Shown here: positions 8,698 to 17,606 of the stretch, piece after piece
How the letters are laid out: every line of letters starts with the position of its first letter
Numbering within the stretch: position 1 is the first letter of the stretch
DNA from: Candidatus Avelusimicrobium caledoniensis
GTDB taxonomy: Bacteria > Elusimicrobiota > Elusimicrobia > Elusimicrobiales > Elusimicrobiaceae
Assembly: GCA_900315795.1 (NCBI GenBank)
Contig: ONAM01000008.1
Coordinates: 1-37,396 of the forward strand
DNA length: 37,396 nucleotides
Direction: 5' to 3'
Made by a program: the position numbers and the translations under genes
Notes under the pieces: generated by a model
Seen by the model: the letters and a program-made list of their open reading frames with translations, nothing else
Databases searched by the model: none
What the model was told of the DNA's origin: nothing

Positions 8698-9978
8698 CTA
8701 ATCAGCGTTAGGTCCTACCGATCCGTCATCTGTGAGGGAATAGCGTACTTTGCGCACGGCCGGCTCGTAATTAAGGTAGGAAGAATAGGAGTTTTCCCAA
8801 CCGGCACGCCCGATCGTAAATTCCACATAGCGCGGCTTATACTCGGCAATTTTAGTCCGAAGCAATTTATAGGAGAAATACGAACTGCTCCGGGCTCCCC
8901 AAAGCTCGTCGCCCGCTTCATCAAACAACATTACTTTGGATAAATATTCGTTGGATAACACGGGGACGATATGACCGTCAAAATTTAATTCAAATTTCGT
9001 GTCATCTTGTTGTTCATAACTCTTGGCCAATTTATATAACACGTCGGCAGGAACGGCATAAGCTACATCCTCTTGCGCATTTATTTTACGTGTACTGCCC
9101 GTATGGATTCCGGCCAATAAACCTTGCTCATTCACTACCGCACTACCACACAACCCGTGGCGTCTATCCTGCGCCAGCGGCATCGTAGTACGGAAAGAAA
9201 GCGGCGTTCGTTCCACCACAACACGGTTAGCTATATCTACAATTTCCCGTTGTCCCACAAAACCGTGAGAGGAAAGCGTTTGCCCTAATGATAATTCGCT
9301 TCGGGCCAAAACAAACGGTTTATCTAACAACCCCTCATCCTTAGGGTTGAATTTTACCAACGCTACATCAAACATCGGGTTAATGAGTACGGCTTTCGCC
9401 GGAACGGAAACGAAATGACCGTCGCGATAAATATCTGCCATAAAAATACGGTTTAGTTGGACTACTTCTTGGTCCCCACGGTCAAACACGTGGGCCGCTA
9501 CCGCTCCGAAAATTTGTCCGTCCACTTCAAACAAGGTGCCGGAATAACGGGAAGGCACAAGAGCAGACATATCCCGCGCCTGAAAAGTACCCGACAAATA
9601 CGGATGAGCAAGACCGGGAGTAGCCGCCGGGGTAACCGGCTGTACGGCAGGGGCAGACAAAGAAACTGCGGGCGAGAAAGTAGGCACTTCCGGCAATTGT
9701 AATTGACCGCGCAGTTTTTTCAGTTCCTGTTGGGTTTGTAATACATGCGCGGCATTCTGTGGCGTTATTAAGCCGTTATATCCGCTAAGTTGTAAAGAAG
9801 ATAGGGCACTACGGCGCACTTGGTTGGAGAGTGCCGCAGATGATACGCCGGACAAACCGGATAAATTTTTCGTCACTCCCCACGGCAATACTAATTGCTT
9901 GCCAAACGGGCCGCCCGCTTGCACCGTCCCCCAACACAAGCATAAACTAATAATCAAATAATAACGCCGTTTTTTCAT
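8698..9978 (-). CDS. Secreted chymotrypsin-fold protease with Cys nucleophile, array member 3
   Basis: 426 residues: signal peptide (1-21, VQA-G), then the longest kind of variable region in the array, with a Gln/Leu-rich stretch (about 75-95) and a Pro/Ala/Val-rich linker (97-124). FQAR (132-135) precedes the protease domain: His163 (AAHVF), Asp204 (FDVALVKF), Cys277 (GLCGSA) and GIHTGST-type AGIHTGS with His292. The C-terminal domain is more diverged: SNEYLS instead of VDEYI, but FSY and PRYVEF remain. There is no convincing ribosome site; it starts 24 bases after member 4, so coupling in the operon is likely. Confidence 0.86.
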   Translation of the reverse strand: MKKRRYYLIISLCLCWGTVQAGGPFGKQLVLPWGVTKNLSGLSGVSSAALSNQVRRSALSSLQLSGYNGLITPQNAAHVLQTQQELKKLRGQLQLPEVPTFSPAVSLSAPAVQPVTPAATPGLAHPYLSGTFQARDMSALVPSRYSGTLFEVDGQIFGAVAAHVFDRGDQEVVQLNRIFMADIYRDGHFVSVPAKAVLINPMFDVALVKFNPKDEGLLDKPFVLARSELSLGQTLSSHGFVGQREIVDIANRVVVERTPLSFRTTMPLAQDRRHGLCGSAVVNEQGLLAGIHTGSTRKINAQEDVAYAVPADVLYKLAKSYEQQDDTKFELNFDGHIVPVLSNEYLSKVMLFDEAGDELWGARSSSYFSYKLLRTKIAEYKPRYVEFTIGRAGWENSYSSYLNYEPAVRKVRYSLTDDGSVGPNAD

Positions 9979-10002
9979 AAGTTCATCACACGAATTACAA
10001 TT

Positions 10003-11190
10003 TTACAACCAATTGTTCCACCACATTTTATTTTTTTCGGAAATTATTTTTTTCAACGAAGTATCATACGTATATATCGTGTAAGCATCCCAAAAATGTT
10101 CACGGTCCTCTTCTAAGTGGCGGGCATTTCTCCGGCCGATCCATTTGACTTTACGGACCACAAAATTTAAGTACCGGGGGTTATGCAATTCCATCTGCTC
10201 CAACAACGTACTGTAAGACAGTTTATACCCAAAGCGCAAATAGGCCTGTTGATTGTCAAACCTATCGGCCAAACGGACTTCGGAAATATACTCATCTACT
10301 TTAAGCGGCATAATCATCTGTCCGTCTAAAACAAACGGAAAAGTATCTGAGTGCCCATGATAAGCATCTACCAACGTAGAAAGAAAAGACGCGGGCATCG
10401 CATAGCTTACATCCCCGGCAAGCCCGCACGCACTTCCTGTATAGATTCCCACCAACTCGTATTGCTCATTGGTAAGCGCACTTCCGCACAATCCGTTGCG
10501 TTGCCCATGCGGTATTGGCACTTGTGTCCGCAACGCAGGGCCTGCATTTTCCTGCAAGGTGCGGTCCGGCAAAAAGACTTCTTTTCCGCGGGCAAAACCT
10601 TGTGTTTGGAGCAGTTGCCCCACTTGGGGCCGTTGGCGGGCAAGCGTAAGCGGCGTGAATAATTTTTCATCTTCCGGCCGGAATTTAACAAGCACCATAT
10701 CCAACATACTCGGAGCGGATATTTGCACAATTTGAGCCGGCACCGTACGCATCCCCTGCGGAGTGTATATATCTGCCACAAAATTTTGAGCCAAGGGCGT
10801 ATTTAAATTTATTCCCACCGCATGCGCGGCAACTACTCCGTAAATTTCATCTTGCCCTTGATATGAAATTTTAAACACCGTTCCCGAAAATATACTGTTT
10901 TCTTCCTGTCGGTTGGCACGGGCCCGGAAGGTACTGCGCAGTAGCGGCCCGTGTCCGCCGTTTGCATCCAGTTGCGCTTGTTGGACTTTTGAAAAGACGG
11001 ACATTTCCAACGAAAAATTACCCAATTTATCCGATGAATTACCTAATAATTCAGCCGTTGTAAACGAGTTTTTGCGGGTAAACAACCGGCCTAACCATTT
11101 ACCTTTTTGGGCGTAACCCGTCAGCGGGCAGGTTACTAAAAGTAAGCCCGATAAAACCAACATACATACCCTATTGTTGCATTGTTTCAT
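10003..11190 (-). CDS. Secreted chymotrypsin-fold protease with Cys nucleophile, array member 4
   Basis: 395 residues: signal peptide ending near GYA-Q (27), variable region, FRAR (88-91), and the protease domain with His123 (AAHAV), Asp164 (MLDMVLVKF) and Cys235 (GLCGSA). It differs from all other members at the putative S1 pocket: GIYTGS has Tyr250 in place of His, so its specificity is likely different. The C-terminal domain (KVDEYI, LSY, PRYLNF) is intact. GGAAGGGACT before ATG gives a good ribosome site, and member 5 ends 9 bases upstream. Confidence 0.87.
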   Translation of the reverse strand: MKQCNNRVCMLVLSGLLLVTCPLTGYAQKGKWLGRLFTRKNSFTTAELLGNSSDKLGNFSLEMSVFSKVQQAQLDANGGHGPLLRSTFRARANRQEENSIFSGTVFKISYQGQDEIYGVVAAHAVGINLNTPLAQNFVADIYTPQGMRTVPAQIVQISAPSMLDMVLVKFRPEDEKLFTPLTLARQRPQVGQLLQTQGFARGKEVFLPDRTLQENAGPALRTQVPIPHGQRNGLCGSALTNEQYELVGIYTGSACGLAGDVSYAMPASFLSTLVDAYHGHSDTFPFVLDGQMIMPLKVDEYISEVRLADRFDNQQAYLRFGYKLSYSTLLEQMELHNPRYLNFVVRKVKWIGRRNARHLEEDREHFWDAYTIYTYDTSLKKIISEKNKMWWNNWL

Positions 11191-11199
11191 AGTCCCTTC

Positions 11200-12306
11200 C
11201 TACTCCACGATACGTTGCATTTGCAAATCGTATAATAATTTTCTGGCCGGCGTGTACAAGTGAAGCAAGTTCGGGTTTTCTGTTTTCCACGATACGTACG
11301 CCGTGGATAATTCTAAATACTGCGTCTGCGTATATTGCGCCAGCATCTCTGCCACTTCCCGATATGAAAACTTACCGTTAAACGTAATTTTTGCCAGATG
11401 TTCTTTTTGCGGTCCCAGCAAATCAATCGTATAAACATATTCATCCAAACGTAAATCTGTTATTTTTTTCCCATCAAGTTCCAACGGCCAAAAGACTTGT
11501 CCGTTATTTTGGGAACCTTCCACCAATTTAGGTAAAATGTACGCATGGGTAGCATAACCGATGTCTCCGTCAAAACCAAATTTACTGCCCGTATGGACAC
11601 CCACCAGTTCGCCTTGCCCGTTTGTTACCGCCGATCCACACAAACCGATTCGCTGTATATTAGCCCCCAAAATAGGCGCACGGATTGAAAAAGGGGAAAT
11701 TTCCGTTACTTGCTGCCCTGATAAAGTAAGCGGAGTTTGGTGATGAAATCCCGTTACGCGCAACGGATCTCCCGGTTGCAAAGAACGGCTGCTTAACGCC
11801 AGCGGTTGTAAGCGAACGGCATCTTTCGGTCTAAATTTAACTAACGCCACATCCCATGTAGCAGGCGCACTCAGTTGTACCACTTGGGCCGGAACAGTCG
11901 TCCACTGGCCGTCCAAAAAAACGTCTGCAAAAAACCAACGCCCGATGTTGGGGTTTTGCTCATCGGATACTAACGCATGGGCGGCAATCACGCCGTAGGT
12001 ATCCGCTCCATATTTGAACAGCGTGCCGGAAAAAGACTTAATGGCCTCATCATCTTTTGGCGAACGGGCCCGAAAAGAACTCTGCCATACACTGCGTTGT
12101 GCTTGATTCATACCGCTCCAAATGATCTGACGCTCCACATAACGCTGCATCCCCGCCACAGAAATACCGCTACTCCACCCTTTACCGACGGTACCTTCCA
12201 CCATTTTGAATGTTCCTTTTACCAAAGCACCCCCTTGCGCGCAGGCCACCGTCGCCGCGCCAAACAAGGCCGCGTAAATTCCTAAAATACAGAAAAGCCG
12301 TTTCAT
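11200..12306 (-). CDS. Secreted chymotrypsin-fold protease with Cys nucleophile, array member 5
   Basis: 368 residues, the shortest member: signal peptide ending near ACA-Q (23), variable region of about 50 residues, FRAR (78-81), and the protease domain with His110 (AAHAL), Asp152 (WDVALVKF), Cys223 (GLCGSA) and GVHTGSK (His238). The C-terminal domain (RLDEYV, KFSY, QYLELS, PARKLLYDL) runs to the end. GGAGGGAT lies 4 bases before ATG. Its start overlaps the stop of member 6 by ATGA, the tightest coupling in the array. Confidence 0.88.
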   Translation of the reverse strand: MKRLFCILGIYAALFGAATVACAQGGALVKGTFKMVEGTVGKGWSSGISVAGMQRYVERQIIWSGMNQAQRSVWQSSFRARSPKDDEAIKSFSGTLFKYGADTYGVIAAHALVSDEQNPNIGRWFFADVFLDGQWTTVPAQVVQLSAPATWDVALVKFRPKDAVRLQPLALSSRSLQPGDPLRVTGFHHQTPLTLSGQQVTEISPFSIRAPILGANIQRIGLCGSAVTNGQGELVGVHTGSKFGFDGDIGYATHAYILPKLVEGSQNNGQVFWPLELDGKKITDLRLDEYVYTIDLLGPQKEHLAKITFNGKFSYREVAEMLAQYTQTQYLELSTAYVSWKTENPNLLHLYTPARKLLYDLQMQRIVE

Positions 12307-13526
12307 CGGTATCCCTCCAACAGCGATGGAAATTGTTGGTACAGCGGGCGCATATCTAACTCACTGACTTGCTGCGTTTGCAAGTCGTATCTGAGGCCGC
12401 GCACTTCGCGCTCAAATTCAGCATACTGTCCGTTTTCTCCGGCCCATTTGATTCGTCCGACCGTTAAGTCTATGTAGCGCGGCGATAAACGCGTCATTAA
12501 ACTCTCTACGTGTTTAAAAGGAAATTTGGCTCTTACAGAACTATCCCACAACACGCGGCCCTGTTCGCTCACTAATTTGTAACGCTCTATATATTCGTCC
12601 ACCCGCAAGTCGGTAATGTGCATACCGTTAATTTCAAAAGGAATAAAAACATCTTTGCCGCCCTCGTACGCTTCCACCAAGTTTTCCAAAAATTGTGCTT
12701 TTGTGGCGTAGCCGATATCTTCGCCGTTTCCTTGTCCGCCGATTTTGCTACCCGTGTGAATAGCAACTAATTCCCCTTGTTCGTTAAACAGCGGACTGCC
12801 GCACAACCCCCGGCGCAGCCAATCGGGCCCGGGCATAGTGGTACGCACGGAAAACGGCGTTGTTTGTAAAATTTGACGGTCCGGAATAAAAACAGTGTAC
12901 CCGCTTGAAAACCCTTGCGAAAGCAGTTTTTGCCCCGGAGCGACCGGACGCTTGGCTATGCGGGCAGGTGTAAATAAACGTAAAGCGGAAGGGGCCAACT
13001 CCACCAATGCCAAGTCTATCGTGCCGAACGCCCCTAACTGTACCACCCGGGCGGGCACGGTTACCTCGTTACCTTGTGCATCAAAGGCCTGCAAGTCAAA
13101 ATTCCGTTTTAAACTGCTTTGACTCATCATCTCCGCCATCAGGTTTACCGGCGGCGTGGAAAGGTCATGCGTAGTAATTACGCCGTACGCTTTTCCGGTA
13201 CGCTCACTTTGAAATACTACCCCGGAAAATACATTATTAAAAAATGAGTCGGGCGGTTTAGCATAAAAAGAACTTTTTAAAGCCGCGCGCCATGTTTCGT
13301 CAAACGGACGGTTTTTTTCAATAGTCTGTGAAATTTGACGTTGGTTGACCGTTCCGAACTCTATTCCGCTCGGGCGAGCCCCTTGCAAGGCACCCCACGT
13401 GCCGGCCCGCGGTGCTCCATGCAAAGCACGCACCAACTTGCCCGGCAGATTCTGCGCGTTCGCCGGGAAAGTGTATAATAATAGGCCCATACCGCAAATT
13501 AACGCAAGTCCTTTTCTAATGTTCAT
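12303..13526 (-). CDS. Secreted chymotrypsin-fold protease with Cys nucleophile, array member 6
   Basis: The start at 13526 (407 residues) gives a normal signal peptide (ANA-Q near 24) and has AAGGAT 10 bases upstream; an upstream in-frame start at 13574 would put 16 extra residues before it and is less likely. The conserved FRAR segment is FYAK here. Triad candidates are His120 (TTHDL), Asp171 (TIDLALVEL) and Cys242 (GLCGSP), with AIHTGSK (His257) in the pocket. There is a longer insertion between His and Asp (Met/Ser-rich). The C-terminal domain has RVDEYI, KFPF and PRYIDL. It overlaps the end of member 7 by 11 bases. Confidence 0.87.
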   Translation of the reverse strand: MNIRKGLALICGMGLLLYTFPANAQNLPGKLVRALHGAPRAGTWGALQGARPSGIEFGTVNQRQISQTIEKNRPFDETWRAALKSSFYAKPPDSFFNNVFSGVVFQSERTGKAYGVITTHDLSTPPVNLMAEMMSQSSLKRNFDLQAFDAQGNEVTVPARVVQLGAFGTIDLALVELAPSALRLFTPARIAKRPVAPGQKLLSQGFSSGYTVFIPDRQILQTTPFSVRTTMPGPDWLRRGLCGSPLFNEQGELVAIHTGSKIGGQGNGEDIGYATKAQFLENLVEAYEGGKDVFIPFEINGMHITDLRVDEYIERYKLVSEQGRVLWDSSVRAKFPFKHVESLMTRLSPRYIDLTVGRIKWAGENGQYAEFEREVRGLRYDLQTQQVSELDMRPLYQQFPSLLEGYR

Positions 13527-14751
13527 AAGTTCCGTTATCCTTATCAACAGATACCACTTGTTTCGTAACGACATCGTATTTAAGATGACGCGCCGGCGTA
13601 TAAAATTGAATTTGGTCCGGTTCTTCCCGATTCCACGATACCCGCGCTGTGTTTATTTCAACATACCGCAATTGAGGATCTTCAAGCTCCTCAGCTACCC
13701 TACTGTACGAAAACTTCCCGGAAAATTTATCTTCACTTAGCACGCGGCCTTCAGCGTCTAAAAATTTCATAGTATGCACATACTCATCTACTTGCAAATC
13801 TATCAAATGGTGTCCGTTTACTTCTATCGGAATATAGGCCTGTCCGTTGGTATGATAGGCATCCACTAATTTTCTAAGATGCTCGGCACGGGTAGCAAAA
13901 CCGATTTCGTCCATTGGGTTTTCTTCATTGGTACTTCCCGTGTGGATGCCGTCTAATATATTACCGTGCCCTACCGGGCCGCCACACAGGCCTATCCGGT
14001 CAAAAGAATTGCTTGAAATAGATGTGCGAAAAGAAAGCGGGGTTACTTCACGCACTACCCGTCCGGGCACATACAACATATCGTCCGGACGAAAACCCGC
14101 CGATTGTAATTCCACCCCCACAGCCGGGTTATGTTTGGCTAATAACAGCGGTTTTAAATGCGCTTCATCTTTCGGCTGAAATTTAATCAGGGTAACGTCA
14201 AGTGTTTTCGGAGCTCCCAACTGTACAATTTTGGCAGGAATCATTTTCCATTCTCCGTCTATATACACATCTGCGAAAAATTTTTTATCAACAAATTTGG
14301 GAACACTCTTAAGCGCAGAAATTAACCGATGCGAAGCCACCGCGCCGTAAATTTCGGTTTTTCCGTTATAGTCAAGTTGGAAAATAGCTCCCGTAACTTC
14401 CAAACGTTTCTTGCTTTTAATCGGATACGCTTTAAACGTGTTAGCTAGTAATGATGTGTTAAACGCAGCGTCTGCCACGCGTACGACCTGCGACGTAGCC
14501 GGAATTTTCGTCACGGTGGTTAGTTCCCCACTCGGCATTTTCACAGACATATCCGTTGATTGCAACGGCACTTCCCACATTCCCGCTCTGTTCACCCAAC
14601 CCTGTGACGCCGCAGAAACAGAACTGCCGGACGCACGCGCAGCGACAGCGGCCCGTTGCACGCCTGTAACCAACCGCTTGCCTCCTTGTGCCCAGACCTT
14701 TCCTGTCAAGCAAAAAACCAATATAAAACCGATTAAGACCCCTTTTCTCAT
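13516..14751 (-). CDS. Secreted chymotrypsin-fold protease with Cys nucleophile, array member 7 (first in operon)
   Basis: The start at 14751 gives 411 residues and a clean signal peptide (VWA-Q near 21). A longer reading from 14829 adds 26 non-signal residues and is rejected. The variable region is long (about 80 residues); FKAY stands where others have FRAR. Triad candidates are His141 (ASHRL), Asp185 (LDVTLIKF) and Cys256 (GLCGGP), with GIHTGST (His270). The loop after the nucleophile is shorter than in paralogs. The C-terminal domain has QVDEYV, KFSY, LRYVEI and PARHLKYD. As the first gene it has TATAAT exactly 6 bases before ATG and no Shine-Dalgarno sequence, so a leaderless operon mRNA is likely. 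Confidence 0.88.
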   Translation of the reverse strand: MRKGVLIGFILVFCLTGKVWAQGGKRLVTGVQRAAVAARASGSSVSAASQGWVNRAGMWEVPLQSTDMSVKMPSGELTTVTKIPATSQVVRVADAAFNTSLLANTFKAYPIKSKKRLEVTGAIFQLDYNGKTEIYGAVASHRLISALKSVPKFVDKKFFADVYIDGEWKMIPAKIVQLGAPKTLDVTLIKFQPKDEAHLKPLLLAKHNPAVGVELQSAGFRPDDMLYVPGRVVREVTPLSFRTSISSNSFDRIGLCGGPVGHGNILDGIHTGSTNEENPMDEIGFATRAEHLRKLVDAYHTNGQAYIPIEVNGHHLIDLQVDEYVHTMKFLDAEGRVLSEDKFSGKFSYSRVAEELEDPQLRYVEINTARVSWNREEPDQIQFYTPARHLKYDVVTKQVVSVDKDNGTYEH

Positions 14752-14757
14752 ACTATT

Positions 14758-14763
14758 ATTATA
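14758..14763 (-). promoter_or_regulatory. -10 box TATAAT placed for leaderless transcription of the protease operon
   Basis: A perfect TATAAT on the minus strand is followed by AATAGT and then ATG (14751-14749). The 6-base gap predicts transcription starting at the initiator A. No ribosome site is present. The -35 region is T-rich with no clear hexamer. Confidence 0.6.
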
Positions 14764-14820
14764 AGACGCTATGCCTGCATTAAAAAGAGACGAAAGGCCC
14801 ACTTCCCCCCGTCCAAAAGA

Positions 14821-14836
14821 CCCAGACAATTCTGGG
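14821..14836. other. Small stem-loop between two divergent promoters
   Basis: CCCAGA, loop CAAT, then TCTGGG forms a 6-base-pair hairpin followed on the plus strand by CCTTATTTTCATTTT. It looks like a weak terminator, but no plus-strand gene ends here. It lies between the divergent protease-operon and adhE promoters, so its role is unclear; an operator is possible. Confidence 0.35.
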
Positions 14837-14849
14837 CCTTATTTTCATT

Positions 14850-14879
14850 TTGACAGATTTACAATCCAAAAGCTACAAT
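14850..14879 (+). promoter_or_regulatory. Predicted strong sigma70 promoter of adhE
   Basis: A perfect TTGACA (14850-14855) and TACAAT (14874-14879) are separated by 18 bases. A short leader with GAGGAG leads to the ATG at 14923, so this gene uses a conventional leadered mRNA. Confidence 0.8.
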
Positions 14880-14922
14880 ATGAATAACCTGTGTATCCGT
14901 TGCAACCAATGAGGAGAAAACT

Positions 14923-17553
14923 ATGGGGGATAAAAAAACAGCTACTGTGGCAGAACTGGCCGCTTTGGACAAAATGGTCGCGCGCGTACGGCGTGCCCAA
15001 CGCAAATACGCTACTTATTCGCAAGAGCAAGTAGACAAAATTTTTCGTGCCGCCGCGATTGCCGCGGCCCAAAACCGCATTCCGCTGGCTAAAATGGCCG
15101 TGGAAGAAACCGGTATGGGTGTAATGGAAGATAAAGTAATTAAAAACCAATTTGCTTCCGAATATATTTACAACCAATACAAAGATACTAAAACGTGTGG
15201 CATTTTATCAGATGATGACGCTTTCGGTTACCGGCAAGTAGCCGAACCGATCGGCGTAATTGCCGGTGTGATTCCGACTACAAATCCCACCTCTACGGCT
15301 ATTTTCAAAAGTCTGTTGGCACTCAAAACGCGCAACGGTATTATTTTTTCCCCCCACCCGCGCGCGGCCAAATGCACCATAGAGGCCGCCCGCATTGTAT
15401 TGGAAGCGGCGGTGGAAGCGGGTGCTCCCAAGGATATTATCGGTTGGATAGAGCATCCGACCATGGTACTTTCTACGGCCTTAATGCAACATAAAGATAT
15501 AAACATTATTTTGGCGACCGGCGGACCGGGCATGGTACACGCGGCGTACTCGTCCGGCAAACCGGCTATCGGCGTAGGCGCGGGAAACACGCCCGCCGTC
15601 ATTGACGCAACGGCCGATATCAAAATGGCCGTCAGCTCTATTATTATGAGTAAAACTTTTGACAACGGTATGATTTGCGCCAGCGAGCAAGCCGTCGTGG
15701 TGGAAGACGCCGTTTATAAAAAAGTGAAAGACGAATTTATGCTGCGCGGATGTCATTTTGTAACGGGCAAGGACCGTCAAAAATTAGCCCGCACAATCGT
15801 GCAAGACAATCAACTCAACCCCGCTATCGTCGGGAAAAGTGCTACGCATATTGCGCAAATGGCGGGCATTAAAGTTCCGCCGCACACCAAAATTTTAATA
15901 GCCGAGGCCAGCGAAGTAAACGATAAAGAAGTTTTCGCCCGCGAAAAACTTTCCCCCGTCTTGGCTTTTTACCGGGCCGCCGATTTTGAACACGCCATGA
16001 ACATCGCGCGTGATTTAATTTTGTACGGCGGTGCGGGTCATACGTCTGTGTTGTATACGGATGAAACCAACGAAGACCGTATTGAGGCGTTTTCGGACAT
16101 GCCCACCGCCCGCACGCTAATCAATATTCCGTCTTCCCAAGGAGCGATCGGAGATGTGTATAACTTCAAGCTCGCCCCTTCTTTGACCTTAGGTTGCGGC
16201 TCGTGGGGCGGCAACTCGGTCAGTGAAAATATCGGAGTCAAACATCTTATGAATATCAAATCCGTGGCCGAACGCCGCGAAAATATGTATTGGTACAAAG
16301 TGCCGTCTAAAATTTATTTTAAACGCGGTGCTTTATCCCAAGCGATGGAAGAATTAAAAGATAAACAACGCGCGTATATCATCACCGATAAAACTATGGA
16401 ACAACTGGGCCATGTGCGCCTGGTTGCCGACGTGTTAAAAAACTTAAATATTAAGTTCCGCGTATTTTCCGATGTGCTGCCCGACCCCGATATTTCCAAC
16501 GTAACCAAGGCGTTAGAAATTGCCAAAACGTGGCAACCCGATTTGATTATTGCCCTAGGCGGCGGGTCTGCCATGGACGAAGCAAAAATGGTGTGGCTGA
16601 TGTACGAAAACCCGGATACAAGCTTTGAAGATATTGCCATGCGCTTTATGGATATCCGCAAACGTATTTATGCCGCACCGCCGCTAGGTAAAAAAGCAAC
16701 CATGGTGGCGATCCCCACCACGTCGGGAACGGGCTCGGAAGTAACACCGTTTACCGTTATTACTGACGAAAAAACCGGCACTAAATACGCCATTACCGAT
16801 TATGCTTTAACGCCGGATATGGCAATTATTGATCCGGAATTTGTACTCGGTATGCCTAAAACCCTGACGGCTTATTCGGGCTTAGATGTGCTCACACATG
16901 CCATTGAAGCGTACACGTCTATTTTCTCAACCAACTTTACCGAAGGGCAAGCGTTAGAGGCCATGCGGCTTGTGTTTAAGTACTTGGAACGCTCGTATAA
17001 TTTAGGCGCGAAAGACATTGCCGCACGTGAAAAAATGCACTACGCCGGAACGGTAGCCGGCATGGCATTTGCTAACGCATTTTTGGGGTTATGTCACTCC
17101 ATGGCACATAAGTTAGGGGCCATGTATCACGTGCCGCACGGACTAGCCAACGCGATGCTCTTATCGTACGTAATTGAATTTAACGCTACGGACAAACCCA
17201 CCAAACAGGGTTTATATCCGCAATACCGCTACCCGTTTGTGAAGGGCCGTTATGCTAAAATTATTGACTACTTATTGCCCGAGCACAAAATGGGTAACAA
17301 CACCGATGCCAAAATTCAGAAGTTAATTGATATGGTGGAGGACTTAAAAAATAAACTCAATATTCCACACTCGCTTAAAGAATATGGTATTGCGGAAAAA
17401 GACTTTTTGGAAAACGTGGATAAACTTTCCGAATTGGCGTTTGACGACCAGTGCACGGGAGCCAACCCGCGCTATCCGTTAATTAGCGAAATCAAGGACT
17501 TGTTTATCAAGGCCTACTACGGCAAACCGATTAAACATAAAAAAGGAAAATAA
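14923..17553 (+). CDS. adhE: Bifunctional acetaldehyde-CoA/alcohol dehydrogenase
   Basis: Reduces acetyl-CoA to acetaldehyde and then ethanol with two NADH, reoxidising NADH in fermentation. The 876 residues match the family. Residues 1-450 are the aldehyde dehydrogenase half, with the catalytic Cys252 in NGMICASEQ and GVGAGNTP (217-224). Residues 460-876 are the iron-type alcohol dehydrogenase, with GGGSAMDEAK (546-555) and the metal ligands Asp655, His659, His725 and His739, each two positions later than in the E. coli enzyme. All key residues are intact. AdhE typically forms long spirosome filaments. It is monocistronic, with its own promoter and a terminator shared with the converging pilin gene. 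Confidence 0.97.
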   Translation: MGDKKTATVAELAALDKMVARVRRAQRKYATYSQEQVDKIFRAAAIAAAQNRIPLAKMAVEETGMGVMEDKVIKNQFASEYIYNQYKDTKTCGILSDDDAFGYRQVAEPIGVIAGVIPTTNPTSTAIFKSLLALKTRNGIIFSPHPRAAKCTIEAARIVLEAAVEAGAPKDIIGWIEHPTMVLSTALMQHKDINIILATGGPGMVHAAYSSGKPAIGVGAGNTPAVIDATADIKMAVSSIIMSKTFDNGMICASEQAVVVEDAVYKKVKDEFMLRGCHFVTGKDRQKLARTIVQDNQLNPAIVGKSATHIAQMAGIKVPPHTKILIAEASEVNDKEVFAREKLSPVLAFYRAADFEHAMNIARDLILYGGAGHTSVLYTDETNEDRIEAFSDMPTARTLINIPSSQGAIGDVYNFKLAPSLTLGCGSWGGNSVSENIGVKHLMNIKSVAERRENMYWYKVPSKIYFKRGALSQAMEELKDKQRAYIITDKTMEQLGHVRLVADVLKNLNIKFRVFSDVLPDPDISNVTKALEIAKTWQPDLIIALGGGSAMDEAKMVWLMYENPDTSFEDIAMRFMDIRKRIYAAPPLGKKATMVAIPTTSGTGSEVTPFTVITDEKTGTKYAITDYALTPDMAIIDPEFVLGMPKTLTAYSGLDVLTHAIEAYTSIFSTNFTEGQALEAMRLVFKYLERSYNLGAKDIAAREKMHYAGTVAGMAFANAFLGLCHSMAHKLGAMYHVPHGLANAMLLSYVIEFNATDKPTKQGLYPQYRYPFVKGRYAKIIDYLLPEHKMGNNTDAKIQKLIDMVEDLKNKLNIPHSLKEYGIAEKDFLENVDKLSELAFDDQCTGANPRYPLISEIKDLFIKAYYGKPIKHKKGK

Positions 17554-17574
17554 GTTTAAGGCAACAGTGAAAAC

Positions 17575-17601
17575 ACACCCCGGGTTTATAATCCGGGGTG
17601 T
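17575..17601. terminator. Bidirectional terminator between adhE and a pilin gene
   Basis: A 9-base-pair stem (ACACCCCGG with CCGGGGTGT) and a 9-base loop lies between the stops of two converging genes. T-rich sequence on the right and A-rich on the left suit termination both ways. Confidence 0.8.
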
Positions 17602-17606
17602 TTGAT

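Noticed and set aside
13526..13574. Longer N-terminus for protease member 6
   Set aside because: It would put polar residues before the signal peptide and overlap member 7 more; ATG at 13526 has AAGGAT upstream.
6170..14751. The GLCG proteases as inactive pseudoenzymes
   Set aside because: His, Asp and Cys are kept in all seven copies despite strong divergence elsewhere, which does not fit loss of function.
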